DNA of 57,776 bases. It comes from B16-G9 sp964400655 (lineage in GTDB: Bacteria; Bacteroidota; Bacteroidia; Bacteroidales; F082). Location of the stretch: assembly GCA_964400655.1 (NCBI GenBank), contig CAYNVN010000074.1, positions 1 to 57,776 on the forward strand, read 5' to 3'. Shown piece by piece: positions 52,016-57,776 of this stretch. The notes under the pieces are model-generated. The model was not told the DNA's origin, searched no databases, and worked only from the letters and a program-made list of their open reading frames with translations. Each line of letters opens with the position of its first letter. The first letter of the stretch is position 1. Position numbers and translations under genes: made by a program.

Positions 52016-52023
52016 TAATTTTG
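52016..52023 (+). promoter_or_regulatory. -7 promoter element of the ArsC-like gene
   Basis: TAATTTTG fits TAnnTTTG, 24 bases before the ATG at 52048. It would drive the ArsC-like gene and fumC. Confidence 0.4.
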
Positions 52024-52047
52024 ACCTTCCATAAAAATTGACAGATT

Positions 52048-52389
52048 ATGATCACTATTTATCACAATCCCCGTTGTAAAAAATCGAGAGCAGGATTGGA
52101 GTTCCTGAAAACCAAAACAAACGATTTTACCATTGTTGAATACCTTAAGACCCCTCTTACCGAAGAGGAGCTGTCCACGCTGTTGATGAAACTCAACAAA
52201 AAACCGCAGGAGATGATTCGTACGCAGGAAGCTGTTTACAAACAGAATTTTAAAGGTAAAAATTTTACGGATCAGGAGTGGATAAAGATTATGGTTGAAA
52301 ACCCAAAACTGATAAAACGCCCCATTGTGGTTAGAGATAACAAAGCCGTTTGGGGCGACCCGGCCGAAGAAATTGAACAATTGTTTTAA
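52048..52389 (+). CDS. ArsC/Spx-family reductase
   Basis: 113-aa thioredoxin-fold protein. NPRCKKSR with the single N-terminal catalytic Cys10, IVEYLKTPLTEEEL, and the C-terminal RPIVV..NKAVWGDPAEEI are the ArsC marks. Members reduce arsenate using glutaredoxin or have unrelated regulatory roles; no ars genes are near, so arsenic resistance is not implied. Lies 18 bases before fumC, probably one transcript. Confidence 0.85.
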   Translation: MITIYHNPRCKKSRAGLEFLKTKTNDFTIVEYLKTPLTEEELSTLLMKLNKKPQEMIRTQEAVYKQNFKGKNFTDQEWIKIMVENPKLIKRPIVVRDNKAVWGDPAEEIEQLF

Positions 52390-52407
52390 CGTTAATATAT
52401 TTTAATC

Positions 52408-53802
52408 ATGGAATACAGAATAGAACACGACACCATGGGTGAAGTGCAGGTACCCGCCGATAAATACTGGGGTGCCCAAACACAACGCTCAAAAATGAAT
52501 TTTAAAATTGGCCCCGAAGCATCGATGCCTCACGAAATTATTGAAGCATTTGCCTATTTGAAAAAAGCTGCCGCACTTACCAATGCCGACCTCGGGGTTT
52601 TGGCACCTGAAAAAGCGGAAGTTATTGCTCAGGCTGCCGATGAAGTGCTTGAAGGAAAACTCAATGGTAATTTTCCGTTGGTTATCTGGCAAACCGGATC
52701 GGGAACCCAGTCGAATATGAACATGAATGAGGTAATTGCCAACCGCGGTCATGTGATTAAAGGGGGAAGCCTCACCGATAAGGAGAAATTTTTACATCCA
52801 AACGATGATGTAAACAAATCGCAATCCTCCAACGACACATTTCCCACCGCCATGCACATTGCCGGATATAAGATGATTGTAGAAACAACCATCCCCGGCG
52901 TTGAAAAACTTCGCAATGCACTGGACGAAAAAGCCAAAGCTTTTGCCAATGTGGTTAAAACCGGACGTACCCACTGGATGGATGCCACACCGCTCACCCT
53001 TGGTCAGGAGTTTTCGGGTTATGTGGCCCAGCTGGACTATGGCCTGAAAGCTTTGAAAAACACACTGGATCACTTGTCGGAGCTGGCCCTTGGCGGTACC
53101 GCTGTGGGAACCGGACTAAACACTCCCAAAGGATACGCCGAAAAAGTGGCTGCTAAAATTGCCCAACTGACAGGATATCCGTTTAAAACCGCTCCCAATA
53201 AATTTGAAGCGTTATCGGCTCACGATGCCGTTGTAGAAGCTTCGGGTGCTTTAAAACAGCTGGCCGTTAGTTTAATGCACATTGCCAACAATATCCGTTA
53301 TCTCGGTTCGGGCCCGCGTTGTGGTATCGGTGAGGTGAATTTACCCGCCAACGAACCGGGTTCTTCCATTATGCCGGGTAAGGTAAACCCAACCCAAAAC
53401 GAAGCACTTACCATGGTTTGTGCGCAGGTTATCGGAAACGATGCAGCCATCACCGCCGGTGGAATGCAGGGTCATTTTCAGCTTAATGTATTCAAACCGG
53501 TGATGATTGCCAACCTGTTACAATCGGCACGACTGCTGGGTGATGCCTGTGTTTCGTTTACCGATCATGCCGTTGTGGGCATCGAAGCCAACGAAGAACG
53601 CATTGCGCACCACTTAAACAACTCGCTAATGCTGGTTACCGCTTTGAATACGCACATCGGTTATGAAAAAGCCGCCAAAATTGCCAAAAAAGCACATGCC
53701 GAAGGGAAAACCCTGCGCGAAGCCGCTTTGGAACTTGGCTTTTTGACAGATGAAGAATTTACCGAGTGGGTTGACCCGCGAAAAATGCTGGGGAGCTTAT
53801 AA
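52408..53802 (+). CDS. fumC: Class II fumarate hydratase
   Basis: 464-aa, oxygen-stable, iron-free fumarase catalysing fumarate to malate in the TCA cycle. Family marks: GSGTQSNMNMNEV near 100, KTGRTHWMDATPLTLGQEF near 186 with the catalytic His, and the signature GSSIMPGKVNPTQNEA near 318 with the catalytic Ser. Length normal. Confidence 0.95.
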   Translation: MEYRIEHDTMGEVQVPADKYWGAQTQRSKMNFKIGPEASMPHEIIEAFAYLKKAAALTNADLGVLAPEKAEVIAQAADEVLEGKLNGNFPLVIWQTGSGTQSNMNMNEVIANRGHVIKGGSLTDKEKFLHPNDDVNKSQSSNDTFPTAMHIAGYKMIVETTIPGVEKLRNALDEKAKAFANVVKTGRTHWMDATPLTLGQEFSGYVAQLDYGLKALKNTLDHLSELALGGTAVGTGLNTPKGYAEKVAAKIAQLTGYPFKTAPNKFEALSAHDAVVEASGALKQLAVSLMHIANNIRYLGSGPRCGIGEVNLPANEPGSSIMPGKVNPTQNEALTMVCAQVIGNDAAITAGGMQGHFQLNVFKPVMIANLLQSARLLGDACVSFTDHAVVGIEANEERIAHHLNNSLMLVTALNTHIGYEKAAKIAKKAHAEGKTLREAALELGFLTDEEFTEWVDPRKMLGSL

Positions 53803-53819
53803 ACGCCGGGTTATAGCAT

Positions 53820-53865
53820 AATGAGGCTGTTTGAGATGATTGGTTTCGGGCAGCCTCATTTTTTA
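53820..53865 (+). terminator. Terminator of fumC
   Basis: AATGAGGCTG pairs with CAGCCTCATT across a 21-base loop, followed by TTTTA. It overlaps the last codons of rsmI on the other strand, a compact convergent arrangement. Confidence 0.6.
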
Positions 53866-54560
53866 TTTTCATGGGCACCTAAAACAATTACAATCTCGCC
53901 TTTTACCGTTTTTGATTTAAAATATTCCTCCACTTCCGAAAGGGTACCCCTTACCGTTTCCTCATGTATTTTGGTAAGCTCACGCGAAACGGAAACTTTC
54001 CGGTCTGCACCGAAAAATTCAATAAACTGACTTAAAGTTTTTACCAGCCTGTGGGGCGATTCGTAAAACACAAGGGTATAAGGAAGCGTGGCCAGAAATT
54101 TTAGTCGTGTCTGGCGACCTTTTTTATGAGGCAAAAACCCTTCGAAAAAGAATTTATCATTTGGTAACCCCGAATTTACCAGTGCCGGAACAAAAGCGGT
54201 GGCACCCGGAAGGCATTCCACCTCAATACCTTTTTTTATACACTCGCGCACCAACAGGTAACCCGGGTCTGAAATGGCCGGAGTTCCCGCATCGGTAATA
54301 AGTGCCATGGTTTCGCCTGAAAGAAGTCGTTCGGTAATCCCCTCCACTGCCTTATGCTCGTTAAACATATGGTAGGCGTTCATTTTGGTTGTTATATCGT
54401 AATGCTTTAGCAACTTGCCGCTGGTGCGGGTATCTTCGGCCAAAATGGTATCCGCCTCTTTCAACACTTTAACCGCCCTGAAGGTAAAATCATCAAGGTT
54501 TCCGATGGGTGTGGGTACTATGTATAATTTTTTCAATACGTATTTTTTTTCGTCAGACAT
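53856..54560 (-). CDS. rsmI: 16S rRNA (cytidine1402-2'-O)-methyltransferase RsmI
   Basis: 234-aa SAM-dependent enzyme. LYIVPTPIGNLDDFTFRA and ILAEDTRTSGKLL at the N terminus, ITDAGTPAISDPG near 96, FFEGFLPHKKGRQ near 150 and FYESPHRL near 176 define RsmI. Length is a little short, as usual in Bacteroidota. Confidence 0.94.
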   Translation of the reverse strand: MSDEKKYVLKKLYIVPTPIGNLDDFTFRAVKVLKEADTILAEDTRTSGKLLKHYDITTKMNAYHMFNEHKAVEGITERLLSGETMALITDAGTPAISDPGYLLVRECIKKGIEVECLPGATAFVPALVNSGLPNDKFFFEGFLPHKKGRQTRLKFLATLPYTLVFYESPHRLVKTLSQFIEFFGADRKVSVSRELTKIHEETVRGTLSEVEEYFKSKTVKGEIVIVLGAHENKK

Positions 54561-54630
54561 TAATCTCTTTTACAAAAATACGATTATTTGTAATAAGCGG
54601 GCTTTTAAAGCAGTTACCCTGATTGGCATA

Positions 54631-54664
54631 AAAAAAGAGGCATCCAAAAAAGGAGGCCTCTTTT
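54631..54664 (-). terminator. Terminator after the 84-aa gene
   Basis: AAAAGAGGC pairs with GCCTCTTTT with a 14-base loop. T-runs follow on both strands, so it ends minus-strand transcripts of the small gene and isolates rsmI. Confidence 0.7.
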
Positions 54665-54687
54665 AACATTAACCCAAATAAAAAAAA

Positions 54688-54942
54688 TTAATTGCTTAAA
54701 CTTTTTTCAAGATCGTTGATGATCTTTTTGTTTATTTTTCTCGGATTAGCACTTTTAAAAGCTTTTAGCTCTTCAAGTGCTTTTTTTCCGTATTCTATTA
54801 ATCCCACAGGATTTTTATCATAATCGTAGCTGCCAATGCAAAATTCAAGTTTTGACCGGAGTTCGCTGAACTCATCTTTTTTTAACTTACCTAATGCCTG
54901 TACTGCTGCAGCGCAAGCATTCCTGATCTTGTCGTTATTCAT
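54688..54942 (-). CDS. Small helical protein of unknown function
   Basis: 84 aa, cytoplasmic, mostly alpha-helical by composition (IRNACAAAVQALGKLKKDEF, LIEYGKKALEELKAFK, KINKKIINDLEKSL). I recognise no domain. It has its own terminator; adjacent inverted repeats lie 66-107 bases upstream. Confidence 0.6.
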   Translation of the reverse strand: MNNDKIRNACAAAVQALGKLKKDEFSELRSKLEFCIGSYDYDKNPVGLIEYGKKALEELKAFKSANPRKINKKIINDLEKSLSN

Positions 54943-55007
54943 AATACCGTTTATTTATTGGTTAAACGCACTGCAAGAATAGATAATAAAGTCATACAAT
55001 ATCAGAC

Positions 55008-55049
55008 TTAGTGTAAAAAATACACTAATACGGGACGATTGTTCCCGTA
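55008..55049. repeat. Two abutting inverted repeats
   Basis: TTAGTGTA/TACACTAA (8 bp, 5-base loop, 55008-55028) is directly followed by TACGGGA/TCCCGTA (7 bp, 7-base loop, 55029-55049). They sit 3' of menD and upstream of the 84-aa gene, so either transcript end or operator. Confidence 0.5.
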
Positions 55050-55126
55050 ATAAATTTAATACTTCTGAAACAACGTGTTTTATAACGTTTGCGGAGAAAG
55101 TAGTAATTAATATGGTTTAGGGAGTT

Positions 55127-56806
55127 TTAATGTTGCAAATGGTTAAAATACCTTTTTAACCATTGGGCGTTGGTTGCTCCGGGCGTAAATATTTCCATTA
55201 ATGCGGGCTTGTCCGGTTGATTGAAAAACTCCGGCAAAGCATAAAGGATTTCCTGAACGGAATCGGCTCTAATATATGTAACATCAAATGTTTCGGCAAT
55301 ATTTTTTACCGACCAATTGTGTTTTGTTTCAAAAAAGGGTTCCAGATACGGTGACTGGTCGGGACCGGGAATGAACCTGAAAATACCGCCACCCCCGTTG
55401 TTGATTACGATAATCTTTAAATTGGAAGGGAGGTTTTGGTTCATCAGTCCGTTTGAATCGTAAAAAAAGCCAAGGTCTCCTGTAATTAATAGATTTGTTT
55501 TATTTGAAACATAAGCGGCTCCCGCTGCCGTTGACACCTGTCCGTCGATGCCGCTGACCCCGCGGTTGGAGTGGCAGGTGACAAATTCTGTTGTTCCGAA
55601 TAGTTGTGCATACCGCACGGGGGTGCTGTTTCCGAGATGCAAAATGGTACCTGTGGGAATATGCCGCAGCAACATATCAAAAACCTGAAGATCGGAATAT
55701 TCAATACCGGCAAGGAAATCCTCCCTGCGATCGATCACTTTGTTGCGTCTTTTAATCCAAAGGGTGGCAAAATCGGGATTGCTTTTTTTTAGTTTGCCCG
55801 AAATTTGTTTAAAAAACAGGTCGGGTTTGGCTTTGATAACTTTGTTTAAACATTTATAGGTATCCATAGCCTCTCCCGAAGGCGAAATGTGCCAGTGCTC
55901 TTTGGGTTGACGGTTGCGTAAAAACCGTTTTATCTTTTTTGACACCACCTGACCTCCAAAGGTAACAAGCAGCCCGGGTTTGAAAGCATCTGTTTCTTTT
56001 TCCGTAATGGTTGTTAAGACGTTGTCGATACAACCCACAAAGTTTTCATTGTATAAATTGGAAGTTGTTTCGGTTAGCAAAACAACATTTTTTTCTGTTA
56101 CCAGCTCCGACAAAACATCGTTAAGTTGCCGGTTTTTATGCTGTTGGCCGGCAATAAGTAAAATCCGGTCGAATTTATTCCATTCTTCAGCAATGGATGA
56201 AATATAACTTTCGGAAAGGTTGCCCGTTTGGAAAGAAGGCTTTGTAACAGTTCCTTCGATGATTTCGTTTGTTGTATTGTACAACGGTTCCGAAAACGGC
56301 AGGTTGATATGCACAGGCCCCGGTTCGGGGTAGTGTGCCAGGTCAATGGCCCTGTTGATGATTTTGTTGGCCAAATCAAAAGCTGCCGGCGAGTCAATAT
56401 TTTCGGGCAGTTCAAAGCCTGCCTTTATATAGTTTTTAAAAACATCTTTTTGCCGGATGGTTTGTCCGTCGCCAACATCAATAAGCTCCGGAGGCCGGTC
56501 GGCAGTAAGGATAAGCAGAGGAACTTTTTGATAGTAAGCTTCGGCAACGGCAGGTGCATAGTTCAGCGGTGCGGTTCCCGATGTGCAGGTAATTGCCACC
56601 GCCCTTTTTTGCTGTTGAGCCATACCCAGTGCAAAGTATGCCGCACTTCGTTCGTCAACAATGCTTACGGCATTTATCTCGCTACGGCCGGCAAAACCGG
56701 TTACAACAGGTGCGTTTCGCGAACCGGGAGATATTACAATATGGGTAAGTCCCTTTTTTATAAACAGGTCGGCCAGCAGGCTGACGGATTTTTTGTCGGA
56801 TGTCAT
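55127..56806 (-). CDS. menD: 2-succinyl-5-enolpyruvyl-6-hydroxy-3-cyclohexene-1-carboxylate synthase MenD
   Basis: 559-aa thiamine-diphosphate enzyme of menaquinone synthesis. Features: VISPGSRNAPVV near 23, the catalytic Glu region SIVDERSAAYFALG, TCTSGTAPLNYAP, TADRPPELIDVGDGQTI near 107, and the ThDP/Mg site GDLGFFYDSNGLMNQ near 440. Other men genes are outside the window. It implies menaquinone as respiratory quinone. Divergent from the GroES-like gene. Confidence 0.93.
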   Translation of the reverse strand: MTSDKKSVSLLADLFIKKGLTHIVISPGSRNAPVVTGFAGRSEINAVSIVDERSAAYFALGMAQQQKRAVAITCTSGTAPLNYAPAVAEAYYQKVPLLILTADRPPELIDVGDGQTIRQKDVFKNYIKAGFELPENIDSPAAFDLANKIINRAIDLAHYPEPGPVHINLPFSEPLYNTTNEIIEGTVTKPSFQTGNLSESYISSIAEEWNKFDRILLIAGQQHKNRQLNDVLSELVTEKNVVLLTETTSNLYNENFVGCIDNVLTTITEKETDAFKPGLLVTFGGQVVSKKIKRFLRNRQPKEHWHISPSGEAMDTYKCLNKVIKAKPDLFFKQISGKLKKSNPDFATLWIKRRNKVIDRREDFLAGIEYSDLQVFDMLLRHIPTGTILHLGNSTPVRYAQLFGTTEFVTCHSNRGVSGIDGQVSTAAGAAYVSNKTNLLITGDLGFFYDSNGLMNQNLPSNLKIIVINNGGGGIFRFIPGPDQSPYLEPFFETKHNWSVKNIAETFDVTYIRADSVQEILYALPEFFNQPDKPALMEIFTPGATNAQWLKRYFNHLQH

Positions 56807-56914
56807 GGCGCAAATTTCAACAAAATTGAGGAGAAATCACAAGCCCTGTGAATTATTGTTTAATTCGCCGGCGAAATTCGGTTTTATTTTTAAACCGCTT
56901 ATGTTATTAATATC

Positions 56915-56922
56915 TATTTTTG
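56915..56922 (+). promoter_or_regulatory. -7 promoter element of the GroES-like gene
   Basis: TATTTTTG fits TAnnTTTG, 16 bases before the ATG at 56939. Confidence 0.4.
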
Positions 56923-56938
56923 AGAAAAATTATAACTG

Positions 56939-57313
56939 ATGAACAAAGGAGCGTTAGATAAACTGATAGTGGTGGGCGACAGGGTTTTAATAAAACCCAA
57001 AAGCCAGTCGAACCAGTCGAAAGGAGGGCTTTTCCTGCCTCCGGGATATAAAGAGAAAGAGGAGATACAGAGTGGCTATGTGGTAAAAACAGGCCCGGGT
57101 TATCCCATACCCATGCCGTCGGAAGGGTTTGATGAACCCTGGAAGAAAAAGGAGGATACGGTAAACTATATTCCCCTGCAGGCACAAATAGGTGATCTGG
57201 CGATTTTCCTTAAAAAAGGTGCCGTTGAAGTACATTTTCATAACGAAAAGTATTTTATCGTTCCCCAGCACTCCATACTCTTACTGGAACGTGATGATTT
57301 TGAAGCCGAATGA
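56939..57313 (+). CDS. GroES-like co-chaperonin family protein, no groEL adjacent
   Basis: 124 aa, longer than the ~95 aa of GroES. GDRVLIKPK at the start, a GGLFLPP loop resembling the GroES mobile loop, VVKTGPG, and a late DLAIFLKKGAVEVHF. The extra length is an insertion around residues 55-85 (PIPMPSEGFDEPWKKKEDTV). No groEL follows; instead the next gene overlaps by four bases. Probably an auxiliary Bacteroidota GroES homologue. Confidence 0.75.
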   Translation: MNKGALDKLIVVGDRVLIKPKSQSNQSKGGLFLPPGYKEKEEIQSGYVVKTGPGYPIPMPSEGFDEPWKKKEDTVNYIPLQAQIGDLAIFLKKGAVEVHFHNEKYFIVPQHSILLLERDDFEAE

Positions 57314-57776
57314 TTATGTGCAGATATATCATCATTACTTTTTTGGCTCTTTCGTTTTTATCGTGTGAACGAAGTGTTGAAAGAAATTCACCCCAACAGC
57401 TTTTTACAGGTAAAAACATTTCATCGGATATTAAATATGCCGAACTTTTTGATGTTTATAAAACGGACGGAGTAAGGAAGATTGTTATTCACAGCCCTTT
57501 TTCGGATACCGTTACAGCTGCCGTTTATTATTTGGCAGACAGTGCAAATTATGAGAAATACCGGCATTTTGAAAATGTATTGCCTTTCCCGCTAACCAAT
57601 ATTGCCGTGTTGTCGTCAACGCAGCTGAGCGGAATCGACAAACTGGGATTGCTGGACGTTGTTTCGGGAATTGCCGATGAGAGATTCATCAAAAACAGGG
57701 CTGTGCGCCAAAGGATTGATGCGGGGAAAATAGCGGAGGTTTCGGTGAACGGACAGCTTTTTGTTGAAAAAACCGT
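57310..57776 (+). CDS. Iron-complex-type ABC transporter substrate-binding lipoprotein, cut by the window end
   Basis: Partial, first 155 codons. Start ATG overlaps the TGA of the GroES-like gene; a second ATG is six bases on. Signal with lipobox FLSC (CERSVE). Mature sequence has IVIHSPFSDTVTAAVYYLAD, then FPLTNIAVLSSTQLSGIDKLGLLDVVSGIAD, the pattern of periplasmic iron/cobalamin-complex binding proteins. The rest lies beyond the window. Confidence 0.75.
   Translation, partial: MIMCRYIIITFLALSFLSCERSVERNSPQQLFTGKNISSDIKYAELFDVYKTDGVRKIVIHSPFSDTVTAAVYYLADSANYEKYRHFENVLPFPLTNIAVLSSTQLSGIDKLGLLDVVSGIADERFIKNRAVRQRIDAGKIAEVSVNGQLFVEKT

Noticed and set aside
52048..52389. Arsenic resistance determinant
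   Set aside because: A lone ArsC-fold protein without arsR, arsB or acr3 neighbours does not support that role.

Overview
The window comes from a member of the Bacteroidota, most likely an anaerobic or facultative Marinilabiliales/Prolixibacteraceae-type organism (placement is inference). Supporting signs: the Bacteroidota -7 promoter motif TAnnTTTG sits just upstream of many of the genes, Shine-Dalgarno sequences are absent, there is a type IX secretion (T9SS) cargo protein and a PorE-like OmpA protein, and Bacteroidota-typical families are present (DUF4294, DUF1573, TPR-TM-HTH regulators, a menaquinone gene). No rRNA, tRNA, CRISPR array, transposase or phage gene was seen.

Region 1 (1-3435): a secreted M1-M28-PDZ metallopeptidase fusion. 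Region 2 (3574-10756): a six-gene minus-strand operon encoding a Ralstonia-type soluble NAD-linked [NiFe] hydrogenase, hoxF(E fused)-U-Y-H-W plus a dihydroorotate-dehydrogenase-like gene. Facing away from it is a HypD homologue that has lost the HypD cysteines except one and lacks the C-terminal Fe-S domain. Region 3 (10757-31501): a non-coding repeat island, wecB, a PorE-like TPR/propeller/OmpA protein, an Nramp-like transporter without the DPGN metal motif, a giant AsmA-like membrane-anchored protein, an endonuclease/phosphatase-family protein, a thioredoxin-like protein, DUF4294, gamma-carbonic anhydrase, nadB, a second repeat island, an SDR, DUF1573, a PLP aminotransferase, a lipoprotein, and an ABC transporter with a LolA-like partner. 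An M20 dipeptidase follows.

Region 4 (33085-51951) is the most unusual part. It holds two paralogous cassettes with the same layout: a plus-strand TPR-transmembrane-HTH regulator, divergent from a minus-strand gene for a tiny (80-86 aa) beta protein without a signal peptide, followed by a very large exported surface protein. Cassette 1 encodes a 3014-aa T9SS cargo and ends in a frameshifted remnant of the surface-protein family of cassette 2. Cassette 2 encodes a 1274-aa protein with YadA-head-like beta-roll repeats. The same 43-bp sequence (part of a terminator) follows both cassettes in direct orientation, bracketing 12.6 kb. A frameshifted SecB-like gene lies between them. The small proteins resemble a free-standing T9SS C-terminal domain. 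I infer a membrane-spanning one-component sensor that controls the adjacent surface protein, with the small protein as a modulator or partner.

Region 5 (52048-57776) is housekeeping: an ArsC-family protein, fumC, rsmI, a small hypothetical, menD, a GroES-like protein, and a substrate-binding lipoprotein cut by the window end. All assignments come from reading sequence motifs; no database search or structure prediction was run.
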